A stretch of DNA of 64,000 nucleotides from Hydractinia symbiolongicarpus (Eukaryota; Cnidaria; Hydrozoa; Anthoathecata; Hydractiniidae): the NCBI RefSeq assembly GCF_029227915.1, contig NC_079883.1, forward strand, positions 12,276,001 through 12,340,000, in the 5' to 3' direction. A program made the translations under genes and the position numbers. Below, piece by piece: positions 27,458 through 40,689 of this stretch. Under the pieces are notes generated by a model. The model was not told the origin of the DNA and ran no database searches. It worked only from the letters and a program-made list of their open reading frames with translations. Every line of letters starts with the position of its first letter. The first letter of the stretch is position 1.

Positions 27458-27577
27458 GTCTACGGCCATACCACGATGAACACACCCGTTCCCGTCTGAT
27501 TACGGAAGTCAAGCATCGCCGGGCCGGGATAGTACTTGGATGGGGGACCGCCTGGGAACTCCCGGTGTCGTAGGCTT
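27458..27577 (+). rRNA. 5S rRNA, diverged variant
   Basis: T35C, C44T, T53C, T62C. The last two lie in the A-box. The set recurs at 28708. Confidence 0.93.
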
Positions 27578-28082
27578 TTCATTTTCATTTGTTGCCTTTT
27601 CATTTCAATGGCGCTGTGATATATTTCTTGTTATAACAATTAAGGAACGTGGCGGTTGTTGAAAGTGTTTCCTATGACATTTTTCTACGACATTTTCAGG
27701 TGATAGTACGAGAAAAAAGAGCTTTCAAATGCATACAAACTCGATCTATTGCCGATCATCCAATAACCCTGACGGAATGGCAAATAATATAAAATTCCGC
27801 CGCCTTCCGAGGACTTATATTGCAATCACGTTTCGTAACAGCCAAGCGAGGTTTTACCTTAGCGTTTAAGTCACCACCGACATTTGGCCGCGCAACTATT
27901 CTAAGCTCATTCATTTTGACTTAAGGAGGGGGCGAGCGCGGACGCAGGCCCCCACTACCAGAAATTGTACGGTCGAGTTACTGACGTTTGCAGTAATTGC
28001 AGAGGTCAGTAACTCAAAGAAATTAAATAAAAAAATTTGATCACATCGTCAAAATAAATTCCACGTATTTGCCCCTACTAAT

Positions 28083-28202
28083 GTCTACGGCCATACCACG
28101 ATGAACACACCCGTTCTCGTCTGATCACGGAAGTTAACCATCGTCGGGCCGGGATAGTACTTGGATGGGGGACCGCCTGGGAATTCCCGGTGTCGTAGGC
28201 TT
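28083..28202 (+). rRNA. 5S rRNA, variant
   Basis: G56C and C102T, also seen at 29333. Confidence 0.95.
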
Positions 28203-28707
28203 TTCATTTTCATTTGTTGCCTTTTCATTTCAATGGCGCTGTGATATATTTCTTGTTATAACAATTAAGGAACGTGGCGGTTGTTGAAAGTGTTTCCTAT
28301 GACATTTTCCTACGACATTTTCAGGTGATAGTACGAGAAAAAAGAGCTTTCAAATGCATACAAACTCGATATATTGCCGATCATCCAATAACCCTGACGG
28401 AATGGCAAATAAAATAAAATTCCGCCGCCTTCCGAGGACTTATATCGCAATCACGTTTCGTAACAGCCAAGCGAGGTTTTACCTTAGCGTTTAAGTCACC
28501 ACCGACATTTGGCTGCGCAACTATTCTAAGCTCATTCATTTTGACTTAAGGAGGGGGCGAGCGCGGACGCAGGCCCCCACTACCAGAAATTGTACGGTCG
28601 AGTTACTGACGTTTGCAGTAATCGCAGAGGTCAGTAACTCAAAGAAATTAAATAAAAAAATTTGATCACAACGTCAAAATAAATTGCACGTATTTGCCCC
28701 TACTAAT

Positions 28708-28827
28708 GTCTACGGCCATACCACGATGAACACACCCGTTCCCGTCTGATTACGGAAGTCAAGCATGGCCGGGCCGGGATAGTACTTGGATGGGGGACCG
28801 CCTGGGAACTCCCGGTGTCGTAGGCTT
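28708..28827 (+). rRNA. 5S rRNA, diverged variant
   Basis: T35C, C44T, T53C, C60G, T62C. Together with 27458 the most substituted copy; the A-box is probably impaired. Confidence 0.92.
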
Positions 28828-29332
28828 TTCATTTTCATTTGTTGCCTTTTCATTTCAATGGCGTTGTGATATATTTCTTGTTATAACAATTAAGGAACGT
28901 GGCGGTTGTTGAAAGTGTTTCCTATGACATTTTCCTACGACATTTTTAGGTGATAGTACGAGAAAAAAGAGCTTTCAAATGCATACAAACTCGATCTATT
29001 GCCGATCATCCAATAACCCTGACGGAATGGCAAATAATATAAAATTCCGCCGCCTTCCGAGGACTTATATCGCAATCACGTTTCGTAACAGCCAAGCGAG
29101 GTTTTACCTAAGCGTTTAAGTCACCACCGACATTTGGCCGCGCAACTATTCTAAGCTCATTCATTTTGACTTAAGGAGGGGGCGAGCGCGGACGCAGGCC
29201 CCCACTACCAGAAATTGTACGGTCGAGTTACTGACGTTTGCAGTAATTGCAGAAGTCAGTAACTCAAAGAAATTAAATAAAAAAATTTGATCACAACGTC
29301 AAAATAAATTGCACGTATTTGCCCCTACTAAT

Positions 29333-29452
29333 GTCTACGGCCATACCACGATGAACACACCCGTTCTCGTCTGATCACGGAAGTTAACAATCGTCGGGCC
29401 GGGATAGTACTTGGATGGTGGACCGCCTGGGAATTCCCGGTGTCGTAGGCTT
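29333..29452 (+). rRNA. 5S rRNA, variant
   Basis: G56C, C57A, G87T, C102T. Confidence 0.93.
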
Positions 29453-29957
29453 TTCATTTTCATTTGTTGCCTTTTCATTTCAATGGCGCTGTGATATATT
29501 TCTTGTTATAACAATTAAGGAACGTGGCGGTTGTTGAAAGTGTTTCCTATGACATTTTCCTACGACATTTTCAGGTGATAGTACGAGAAAAAAGAGCTTT
29601 CAAATGCATACAAACTCGATCTATTGCCGATCATCCAATAACCCTGACGGAAGGGCAAATAAAATAAAATTCCGCCGCCTTCCGAGGACTTATATCGCAA
29701 TCACGTTTCGTAACAGCCAAGCGAGGTTTTACCTTAGCGTTTAAGTCACCACCGACATTTGGCCGCGCAACTATTCTAAGCTCATTCATTTTGACTTAAG
29801 GAGGGGGCGAGCGCGGACGCAGGCCCCCACTACCAGAAATTGTACGGTCGAGTTACTGACGTTTGCAGTAATCGCAGAGGTCAGTAACTCAAAGAAATTA
29901 AATAAAAAAATTTGATCACAACGTCAAAATAAATTGCACGTATTTGCCCCTACTAAT

Positions 29958-30077
29958 GTCTACGGCCATACCACGATGAACACACCCGTTCTCGTCTGAT
30001 CACGGAAGTTAAGCATCGTCGGGCCGGGATAGTACTTGGATGGGGGACCGCCTGGGAACTCCCGGTGTCGTAGGCTT
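29958..30077 (+). rRNA. 5S rRNA
   Basis: Consensus. Confidence 0.98.
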
Positions 30078-30582
30078 TTCATTTTCATTTGTTGCCTTTT
30101 CATTTCAATGGCGCTGTGATATATTTCTTGTAATAACAATTAAGGAACGTGGCGGTTGTTGAAAGTGTTTCCTATGACATTTTCCTACGACATTTTCAGG
30201 TGATAGTACGAGAAAAAAGAGCTTTCAAATGCATACAAACTCGATCTATTGCCGATCATCCAATAACCCTGACGGAATGGCAAATAAAATAAAATTCCGC
30301 CGCCTTCCGAGGACTTATATCGCAATCACGTTTCGTAACAGCCAAGCGAGGTTTTACCTTAGCGTTTAAGTCACCACCGACATTTGGCCGCGCAACTATT
30401 CTAAGTTCATTCATTTTGACTTAAGGAGGGGGCGAGCGCGGACGCAGGCCCCCACTACCAGAAATTGTACGGTCGAGTTACTGACGTTTGCAGTAATCGC
30501 AGAGGTCAGTAACTCAAAAAAATTAAATAAAAAAATTTGATCACAACGTCAAAATAAATTGCACGTGTTTGCCCCTACTAAT

Positions 30583-30702
30583 GTCTACGGCCATACCACG
30601 ATGAACACACCCGTTCTCGTCTGATCACGGAAGTTAAGCATCGTCGGGCCGGGATAGTACTTGGATGGGGGACCGCCTGGGAACTCCCGGTGTCGTAGGC
30701 TT
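30583..30702 (+). rRNA. 5S rRNA
   Basis: Consensus. Confidence 0.98.
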
Positions 30703-31207
30703 TTCATTTTCATTTGTTGCCTTTTCATTTCAATGGCGCTGTGATATATTTCTTGTTATAACAATTAAGGAACGTGGCGGTTGTTGAAAGTGTTTCCTAT
30801 GACATTTTCCTACGACATTTTCAGGTGATAGTACGAGAAAAAAGAGCTTTCAAATGCATACAAACTCGATCTATTGCCGATCATCCAATAACCCTGACGG
30901 AATGGCAAATAAAATAAAATTCCGCCGCCTTCCGAGGACTTATATCGCAATCACGTTTCGTAACAGCCAAGCGAGGTTTTACCTTAGCGTTTAAGTCACC
31001 ACCGACATTTGGCCGCGCAACTATTCTAAGCTCATTCATTTTGACTTAAGGAGGGGGCGAGCGCGGACGCAGGCCCCCACTACCAGAAATTGTACGGTCG
31101 AGTTACTGACGTTTGCAGTAATCGCAGAGGTCAGTAACTCAAAGAAATTAAATAAAAAAATTTGATCACAACGTCAAAATAAATTGCACGTATTTGCCCC
31201 TACTAAT

Positions 31208-31325
31208 GTCTACGGCCATACCACGATGAACACACCCGTTCTCGTCTGATCACGGAAGTTAAGCATCGTCGGGCCGGGATAGTACTTGGATGGGCCCGCC
31301 TGGGAACTCCCGGTGTCGTAGGATT
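31208..31325 (+). rRNA. 5S rRNA, C-box indel type, 118 nt
   Basis: The C-box reads ggatgggcccgcc in place of ggatgggggaccgcc (net loss of 2 nt). C118A removes the G1-C118 pair. Confidence 0.92.
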
Positions 31326-31830
31326 TTCATTTTCATTTGTTGCCTTTTCATTTCAATGGCGCTGTGATATATTTCTTGTTATAACAATTAAGGAACGTGG
31401 CGGTTGTTGAAAGTGTTTCCTATGACATTTTCCTACGACATTTTCAGGTGATAGTACGAGAAAAAAGAGCTTTCAAATGCATACAAACTCGATCTATTGC
31501 CGATCATCCAATAACCCTGACGGAATGGCAAATAAAATAAAATTCCGCCGCCTTCCGAGGACTTATATCGCAATCACGTTTCGTAACAGCCAAGCGAGGT
31601 TTTACCTTAGCGTTTAAGTCACCACCGACATTTGGCCGCGCAACTATTCTAAGCTCATTCATTTTGACTTAAGGAGGGGGCGAGCGCGGACGCAGGCCCC
31701 CACTACCAGAAATTGTACGGTCGAGTTACTGACGTTTGCAGTAATCGCAGAGGTCAGTAACTCAAAGAAATTAAATAAAAAAATTTGATCACAACGTCAA
31801 AATAAATTGCACGTATTTGCCCCTACTAAT

Positions 31831-31948
31831 GTCTACGGCCATACCACGATGAACACACCCGTTCTCGTCTGATCACGGAAGTTAAGCATCGTCGGGCCGG
31901 GATAGTACTTGGATGGGCCCGCCTGGGAACTCCCGGTGTCGTAGGATT
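31831..31948 (+). rRNA. 5S rRNA, C-box indel type, 118 nt
   Basis: Same C-box change and C118A as the preceding copy. Confidence 0.92.
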
Positions 31949-32452
31949 TTCATTTTCATTTGTTGCCTTTTCATTTCAATGGCGCTGTGATATATTTCTT
32001 GTTATAACAATTAAGGAACGTGGCGGTTGTTGAAAGTGTTTCCTATGACATTTTCCTACGACATTTTCAGGTGATAGTACGAGAAAAAAGAGCTTTCAAA
32101 TGCATACAAACTCGATCTATTGCCGATCATCCAATAACCCTGACGGAATGGCAAATAAAATAAAATTCCGCCGCCTTCCGAAGATTTATATCGCAATCAC
32201 GTTTCGTAACAGCCAAGCGAGGTTTTACCTTAGCGTTTAAGTCACCACCGACATTTGGCCGCGCAACTATTCTAAGCTCATTCATTTTGACTTAAGGAGG
32301 GGGCGAGCGCGGACGCAGGCCCCCACTACCAGAAGATGTACGGTCGAGTTACTGACGTTTGCAGTAATCGCAGAGGTCAGTAACTCAAAGAAATTAAATA
32401 AAAAATTTGATCACAACGTCAAAATAAATTGCACGTATTTGCCCCTACTAAT

Positions 32453-32572
32453 GTCTACGGCCATACCACGATGAACACACCCGTTCTCGTCTGATCACGG
32501 AAGTTAAGCATCGTCGGGCCGGCATAGTACTTGGATGGGGGACCGCCTGGGAACTCCCGGTGTCGTAGGCTT
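32453..32572 (+). rRNA. 5S rRNA, variant
   Basis: G71C. Confidence 0.96.
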
Positions 32573-33077
32573 TTCATTTTCATTTGTTGCCTTTTCATTT
32601 CAATGGCACTGTGTTATATTTCTTGTTATAACAATTAAGGAACGTGGCGGTTGTTAAAAGTGTTTTCTATGACATTTTCCTACGACATTTTCAGGTGATA
32701 GTACGAGAAAAAAGAGCTTTCAAATGCATACAAACTCGATCTATTGCCGATCATCCAATAACCCTGACGGAATGGCAAATAAAATAAAATTCCGCCGCCT
32801 TCCGAAGATTTATATCGCAATCACGTTTCGTAACAGCCAAGCGAGGTTTTACCTTAGCGTTTAAGTCACCACCGACATTTGGCCGCGCAACTATTCTAAG
32901 CTCATTCATTTTGACTTAAGGAGGGGGCGAGCGCGGACGCAGGCCCCCACTACCAGAAATTGTACGGTCGAGTTAGTGACGTTTGCAGTAATCGCAGAGG
33001 TCAGTAACTCAAAGAAATTAAATAAAAAAATATGATCACAACGTCAAAATAAATTGCACGTATTTGCCCCTACTAAT

Positions 33078-33195
33078 GTCTACGGCCATACCACGATGAA
33101 CACACCCGTTCTCGTCTGATCACGGAAGTTAAGCATCGTCGGGCCGGGATAGTACTTGGATGGGCCCGCCTGGGAACTCCCGGTGTCGTAGGCTT
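33078..33195 (+). rRNA. 5S rRNA, C-box indel type, 118 nt
   Basis: C-box indel present; nt 118 is the consensus C. Confidence 0.92.
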
Positions 33196-33700
33196 TTCAT
33201 TTTCATTTGTTGCCTTTTCATTTCAATGGCGCTGTGATATATTTCTTGTTATAACAATTAAGGAACGTGGCGGTTGTTGAAAGTGTTTCCTATGACATTT
33301 TCCTACGACATTTTCAGGTGATAGTACGAGAAAGAAGAGCTTTCAAATGCATACAAACTCGATCTATTGCCGATCATCCAATAACCCTGACGGAATGGCA
33401 AATAAAATAAAATTCCGCCGCCTTCCGAAGACTTATATCGCAATCACGTTTCGTAACAGCCAAGCGAGGTTTTACCTTAGCGTTTAAGTCACCACCGACA
33501 TTTGGCCGCGCAACTATTCTAAGCTCATTCATTTTGACTTAAGGAGGAGGCGAGCGCGGACGCAGGCCCCCACTACCAGAAGATGTACGGTCGAGTTACT
33601 GACGTTTGCAGTAATCGCAGAGGTCAGTAACTCAAAGAAATTAAATAAACAAATTTGATCACAACGTCAAAATAAATTGCACGTATTTGCTCCTACTAAT

Positions 33701-33820
33701 GTCTACGGCCATACCACGATGAACACACCCGTTCTCGTCTGATCACGGAAGTTAAGCATCGTCGGGCCGGCATAGTACTTGGTTGGGGGACCGCCTGGGA
33801 GCTCCCGGTGTGGTAGGCTT
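33701..33820 (+). rRNA. 5S rRNA, diverged variant
   Basis: G71C, A83T, A101G, C112G. C112G breaks helix I. Confidence 0.93.
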
Positions 33821-34325
33821 TTCATTTTCATTTGTTGCCTTTTCATTTCAATGGCGCTGTGTTATATTTCTTGTTATAACAATTAAGGAACGTGGCGGTT
33901 TTTGAAAGTGTTTTCTATGACATTTTCCTACGACATTTTCAGGTGATAGTACGAGAAAAAAGAGCTTTCAAATGCATACAAACTCGATCTATTGCCGATC
34001 ATCCAATAACCCTGACGGAATGGCAAATAAAATAAAATTCCGCCGCCTTCCGAGGACTTATAGCGCAATCACGTTTCGTAACAGCCAAGCGAGGTTTTAC
34101 CTTAGCGTTTAAGTCACCACCGACATTTGGCCGCGCAACTATTCTAAGCTCATTCATTTTGACTTAAGGAGGGGGCGAGCGCGGACGCAGGCCCCCACTA
34201 CCAGAAATTGTACGGTCGAGTTACTGACGTTTGCAGTAATCGCAGAGGTCAGTAACTCAAAGAAATTAAATAAAAAAATTTGATCACAACGTCAAAATAA
34301 ATTGCACGTATTTGCCCCTACTAAT

Positions 34326-34443
34326 GTCTACGGCCATACCACGATGAACACACCCGTTCTCGTCTGATCACGGAAGTTAAGCATCGTCGGGCCGGGATAG
34401 TACTTGGATGGGCCCGCCTGGGAACTCCCGGTGTCGTAGGATT
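34326..34443 (+). rRNA. 5S rRNA, C-box indel type, 118 nt
   Basis: C-box indel plus C118A. Confidence 0.92.
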
Positions 34444-34948
34444 TTCATTTTCATTTGTTGCCTTTTCATTTCAATGGCGCTGTGATATATTTCTTGTTAT
34501 AACAATTAAGGAACGTGGCGGTTGTTGAAAGTGTTTCCTATGACATTTTCCTACGACATTTTCAGGTGATAGTACGAGAAAAAAGAGCTTTCAAATGCAT
34601 ACAAACTCGATCTATTGCCGATCATCCAATAACCCTGACGGAATGGCAAATAAAATAAAATTCCGCCGCCTTCCGAAGACTTATATCGCAATCACGTTTC
34701 GTAACAGCCAAGCGAGGTTTTACCTTAGCGTTTAAGTCACCACCGACATTTGGCCGCGCAACTATTCTAAGCTCATTCATTTTGACTTAAGGAGGGGGCG
34801 AGCGCGGACGCAGGCCTCCACTACCAGAAGATGTACGGTCGAGTTACTGACGTTTGCAGTAATCGCAGAGGTCAGTAACTCAAAGAAATTAAATAAAAAA
34901 ATTTGATCACAACGTCAAAATAAATTGCACGTATTTGCCCCTACTAAT

Positions 34949-35068
34949 GTCTACGGCCATACCACGATGAACACACCCGTTCTCGTCTGATCACGGAAGT
35001 TAAGCATCGTCGGGCCGGGATAGTACTTGGATGGGGGACCGCCTGGGAACTCCCGGTGTCGTAGGCTT
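34949..35068 (+). rRNA. 5S rRNA
   Basis: Consensus. Confidence 0.98.
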
Positions 35069-35573
35069 TTCATTTTCATTTGTTGCCTTTTCATTTCAAT
35101 GGCGCTGTGTTATATTTCTTGTTATAACAATTAAGGAACGTGGCGGTTGTTGAAAGTGTTTTCTATGACATTTTCCTACGACATTTTCAGGTGATAGTAC
35201 GAGAAAAAAGAGCTTTCAAATGCATACAAACTCGATCTATTGCCGATCATCCAATAACCCTGACGGAATGGCAAATAAAATAAAATTCCGCCGCCTTCCG
35301 AGGACTTATATCGCAATCACGTTTCGTAACAGCCAAGCGAGGTTTTACCTTAGCGTTTAAGTCACCACCGACATTTGGCCGCGCAACTATTCTAAGCTCA
35401 TTCATTTTGACTTAAGGAGGAGACGAGCGCGGACGCAGGCCCCCACTACCAGAAGATGTACGGTCGAGTTACTGACGTTTGCAGTAATCGCAGAGGTCAG
35501 TAACTCAAAGAAATTAAATAAAAAAATTTGATCACAACGTCAAAATAAATTGCACGTATTTGCTCCTACTAAT

Positions 35574-35693
35574 GTCTACGGCCATACCACGATGAACACA
35601 CCCGTTCTCGTCTGATCACGAAAGTTAAGCATCGTCGGGCCGGCATAGTACTTGGATGGGGGACCGCCTGGGAACTCCCGGTGTCGTAGGCTT
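35574..35693 (+). rRNA. 5S rRNA, variant
   Basis: G48A and G71C. First member of the duplicated five-unit block; twin at 38697. Confidence 0.95.
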
Positions 35694-36198
35694 TTCATTT
35701 TCATTTGTTGCCTTTTCATTTCAATGGCGCTGTGTTATATTTCTTGTTATAACAATTAAGGAACGTGGCGGTTGTTGAAAGTGTTTTCTATGACATTTTC
35801 CTACGACATTTTCAGGTGATAGTACGAGAAAAAAGAGCTTTCAAATGCATACAAACTCGATCTATTGCCGATCATCCAATAACCCTGACGGAATGGCAAA
35901 TAAAATAAAATTCCGCCGCCTTCCGAGGACTTATATCGCAATCACGTTTCGTAACAGCCAAGCGAGGTTTTACCTTAGCGTTTAAGTCACCACCGACATT
36001 TGGCCGCGCAACTATTCTAAGCTAATTCATTTTGACTTAAGGAGGGGGCGAGCGCAGACGCAGGGCCCCACTACCAGAAATTGTACGGTCGAGATACTGA
36101 CGTTTGCAGTAATCGCAGAGGTCAGTAACTCAAAGAAATTAAATAAAAAAATTTGATCACAACGTCAAAATAAATTGCACGTATTTGCCCCTACTAAT

Positions 36199-36316
36199 GT
36201 CTACGGCCATACCACGATGAACACAAACGTTCTCGTCTGATCACGGAAGTTAAGCATCGTCGGGCCGGGATAGTACTTGGATGGGCCCGCCTGGGAACTC
36301 CCGGTGTCGTAGGCTT
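36199..36316 (+). rRNA. 5S rRNA, C-box indel type, 118 nt
   Basis: C28A, C29A and the C-box indel. Twin at 39322. Confidence 0.92.
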
Positions 36317-36821
36317 TTCATTTTCATTTGTTGCCTTTTCATTTCAATGGCGCTGTGATATATTTCTTGTTATAACAATTAAGGAACGTGGCGGTTGTTG
36401 AAAGTGTTTCCTATGACATTTTCCTACGACATTTTCAGGTGATAGTACGAGAAAGAAGAGTTTTCAAATGCATACAAACTCGATCTATTGCCGATCATCC
36501 AATAACCCTGACGGAATGGCAAATAAAATAAAATTCCGCCGCCTTCCGAAGACTTATATCGGAATCACGTTTCGTAACAGCCAAGCGAGGTTTTACCTTA
36601 GCGTTTAAGTCACCACCGACATTTGGCCGCGCAACTATTCTAAGCTCATTCATTTTGACTTAAGGAGGAGGCGAGCGCGGACGCAGGCCCCCACTACCAG
36701 AAATTGTACGGTCGAGTTACTGACGTTTGCAGTAATCGCAGAGGTCAGTAACTCAAAGAAATTAAATAAAAAAATTTGATCACAACGTCAAAATAAATTG
36801 CACGTATTTGCCCCTACTAAT

Positions 36822-36941
36822 GTCTACGGCCATACCACGATGAACACACCCGTTCTCGTCTGATCACGGAAGTTAAGCATCGTCGGGCCGGCATAGTACT
36901 TGGATGGGGGACCGCCTGGGAACTCCCGGTGTCGTAGGCTT
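36822..36941 (+). rRNA. 5S rRNA, variant
   Basis: G71C. Twin at 39945. Confidence 0.96.
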
Positions 36942-37446
36942 TTCATTTTCATTTGTTGCCTTTTCATTTCAATGGCGCTGTGTTATATTTCTTGTTATAA
37001 CAATTAAGGAACGTGGCGGTTGTTGAAAGTGTTTTCTATGACATTTTCCTACGACATTTTCAGGTGATAGTACGAGAAAAAAGAGCTTTCAAATGCATAC
37101 AAACTCGATCTATTGCCGATCATCCAATAACCCTGACGGAATGGCAAATAAAATAAAATTCCGCCGCCTTCCGAGGACTTATATCGCAATCACGTTTCGT
37201 AACAGCCAAGCGAGGTTTTACCTTAGCGTTTAAGTCACCACCGACATTTGGCCGCGCAACAATTCTAAGCTCATTCATTTTGACTTAAGGAGGGGGCGAG
37301 CGTGGACGCAGGCCCCCACTACCAGAAATTGTACGGTCGAGCTACTGACGTTTGCGGTAATCGCAGAGGTCAGTAACTCAAAGAAATTAAATAAAAAAAT
37401 TTGATCACAACGTCAAAATAAATTGCACGTATTTGCCCCTACTAAT

Positions 37447-37566
37447 GTCTACGGCCATACCACGATGAACACACCCGTTCTCGTCTGATCACGGAAGTTA
37501 AGCATCGTCGGGCCGGGATAGTACTTGGATGGGGGACCGCCTGGGAACTCCCGGTGTCGTAGGCTT
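37447..37566 (+). rRNA. 5S rRNA
   Basis: Consensus. Twin at 40570, with shared spacer marker acctttgcg. Confidence 0.98.
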
Positions 37567-38071
37567 TTCATTTTCATTTGTTGCCTTTTCATTTCAATGG
37601 CGCTGTGATATATTTCTTGTTATAACAATTAAGGAACGTGGCGGTTGTTGAAAGTGTTTCCTATGACATTTTCCTACGACATTTTCAGGTGATAGTACGA
37701 GAAAAAAGAGCTTTCAAATGCATACAAACTCGATCTATTGCCGATCATCCAATAACCCTGACGGAATGGCAAATAAAATAAAATTCCGCCGCCTTCCGAG
37801 GACTTATATCGCAATCACGTTTCGTAACAGCCAAGCAAGGTTTTACCTTTGCGTTTAAGTCACCACCGACATTTGGCCGCGCAACTATTCTAAGCTCATT
37901 CATTTTGACTTAAGGAGGGGGCGAGCGCGGACGCAGGCCCCCACTACCAGAAATTGTACGGTCGAGTTACTGACGTTTGCAGTAATCGCAGAGGTCAGTA
38001 ACTCAAAGAAATTAAATAAAAAAATTTGATCACAACGTCAAAATAAATTGCACGTATTTGCCCCTACTAAT

Positions 38072-38191
38072 GTCTATGGCCATACCACGATGAACACACC
38101 CGTTCTCGTCTGATCACGGAAGTTAAGCATCGTCGGGCCGGGATAGTACTTGGATGGGGGACCGCCTGGGAACTCCCGGTGTCGTAGGCTT
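38072..38191 (+). rRNA. 5S rRNA, variant
   Basis: C6T, a wobble-tolerated helix I change. Twin at 41195. Confidence 0.96.
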
Positions 38192-38696
38192 TTCATTTTC
38201 ATTTGTTGCCTTTTCATTTCAATGGCGCTGTGATATATTTCTTGTTATAACAATTAAGGAACGTGGCGGTTGTTGAAAATGTTTCCTATGTAATTTTCCT
38301 ACGACATTTTCAGGTGATAGTACGAGAAAAAAGAGCTTTCAAATGCATACAAACTCGATCTATTGCCGATCATCCAATAACCCTGACGGAATGGCAAATA
38401 AAATAAAATTCCGCCGCCTTCCGAGGACTTATATCGCAATCACGTTTCGTAACAGCCAAGCGAGGTTTTACCTTAGCGTTTAAGTCACCACCGACATTTG
38501 GCCGCGCAACTATTCTAAGCTCATTCATTTTGACTTAAGGAGGAGACGAGCGCGGACGCAGGCCCCCACTACCAGAAGATGTACGGTCGAGTTACTGACG
38601 TTTGCAGTAATCGCAGAGGTCAGTAACTCAAAGAAATTAAATAAAAAAATTTGATCACAACGTCAAAATAAATTGCACGTATTTGCTCCTACTAAT

Positions 38697-38816
38697 GTCT
38701 ACGGCCATACCACGATGAACACACCCGTTCTCGTCTGATCACGAAAGTTAAGCATCGTCGGGCCGGCATAGTACTTGGATGGGGGACCGCCTGGGAACTC
38801 CCGGTGTCGTAGGCTT
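38697..38816 (+). rRNA. 5S rRNA, variant
   Basis: G48A and G71C. Confidence 0.95.
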
Positions 38817-39321
38817 TTCATTTTCATTTGTTGCCTTTTCATTTCAATGGCGCTGTGTTATATTTCTTGTTATAACAATTAAGGAACGTGGCGGTTGTTG
38901 AAAGTGTTTTCTATGACATTTTCCTACGACATTTTCAGGTGATAGTACGAGAAAAAAGAGCTTTCAAATGCATACAAACTCGATCTATTGCCGATCATCC
39001 AATAACCCTGACGGAATGGCAAATAAAATAAAATTCCGCCGCCTTCCGAGGACTTATATCGCAATCACGTTTCGTAACAGCCAAGCGAGGTTTTACCTTA
39101 GCGTTTAAGTCACCACCGACATTTGGCCGCGCAACTATTCTAAGCTCATTCATTTTGACTTAAGGAGGGGGCGAGCGCGGACGCAGGGCCCCACTACCAG
39201 AAATTGTACGGTCGAGTTACTGACGTTTGCAGTAATCGCAGAGCTCAGTAACTCAAAGAAATTAAATAAAAAAATTTGATCACAACGTCAAAATAAATTG
39301 CACGTATTTGCCCCTACTAAT

Positions 39322-39439
39322 GTCTACGGCCATACCACGATGAACACAAACGTTCTCGTCTGATCACGGAAGTTAAGCATCGTCGGGCCGGGATAGTACT
39401 TGGATGGGCCCGCCTGGGAACTCCCGGTGTCGTAGGCTT
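39322..39439 (+). rRNA. 5S rRNA, C-box indel type, 118 nt
   Basis: C28A, C29A and the C-box indel. Confidence 0.92.
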
Positions 39440-39944
39440 TTCATTTTCATTTGTTGCCTTTTCATTTCAATGGCGCTGTGATATATTTCTTGTTATAACA
39501 ATTAAGGAACGTGGCGGTTGTTGAAAGTGTTTCCTATGACATTTTCCTACGACATTTTCAGGTGATAGTACGAGAAAGAAGAGTTTTCAAATGCATACAA
39601 ACTCGATCTATTGCCGATCATCCAATAACCCTGACGGAATGGCAAATAAAATAAAATTCCGCCGCCTTCCGAAGACTTATATCGGAATCACGTTTCGTAA
39701 CAGCCAAGCGAGGTTTTACCTTAGCGTTTAAGTCACCACCGACATTTGGCCGCGCAACTATTCTAAGCTCATTCATTTTGACTTAAGGAGGAGGCGAGCG
39801 CGGACGCAGGCCCCCACTACCAGAAATTGTACGGTCGAGTTACTGACGTTTGCAGTAATCGCAGAGGTCAGTAACTCAAAGAAATTAAATAAAAAAATTT
39901 GATCACAACGTCAAAATAAATTGCACGTATTTGCCCCTACTAAT

Positions 39945-40064
39945 GTCTACGGCCATACCACGATGAACGCACCCGTTCTCGTCTGATCACGGAAGTTAAG
40001 CATCGTCGGGCCGGCATAGTACTTGGATGGGGGACCGCCTGGGAACTCCCGGTGTCGCAGGCTT
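39945..40064 (+). rRNA. 5S rRNA, variant
   Basis: A25G, G71C, T114C. A25G and T114C arose after the five-unit duplication. Confidence 0.95.
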
Positions 40065-40569
40065 TTCATTTTCATTTGTTGCCTTTTCATTTCAATGGCG
40101 CTGTGTTATATTTCTTGTTATAACAATTAAGGAACGTGGCGGTTGTTGAAAGTGTTTTCTATGACATTTTCCTACGACATTTTCAGGTGATAGTACGAGA
40201 AAAAAGAGCTTTCAAATGCATACAAACTCGATCTATTGCCGATCATCCAATAACCCTGACGGAATGGCAAATAAAATAAAATTCCGCCGCCTTCCGAGGA
40301 CTTATATCGCAATCACGTTTCGTAACAGCCAAGCGAGGTTTTACCTTAGCGTTTAAGTCACCACCGACATTTGGCCGCGCAACAATTCTAAGCTCATTCA
40401 TTTTGACTTAAGGAGGGGGCGAGCGTGGACGCAGGCCCCCACTACCAGAAATTGTACGGTCGAGCTACTGACGTTTGCGGTAATCGCAGAGGTCAGTAAC
40501 TCAAAGAAATTAAATAAAAAAATTTGATCACAACGTCAAAATAAATTGCACGTATTTGCCCCTACTAAT

Positions 40570-40689
40570 GTCTACGGCCATACCACGATGAACACACCCG
40601 TTCTCGTCTGATCACGGAAGTTAAGCATCGTCGGGCCGGGATAGTACTTGGATGGGGGACCGCCTGGGAACTCCCGGTGTCGTAGGCTT
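40570..40689 (+). rRNA. 5S rRNA
   Basis: Consensus. Confidence 0.98.

Larger units (their letters stand above)
27458..29957. repeat. Tandem duplication of a two-unit 5S block
   Basis: 27458/28708 share T35C, C44T, T53C, T62C and the spacer variant caaataatat. 28083/29333 share G56C and C102T. Offset 1250 bp. Confidence 0.85.
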
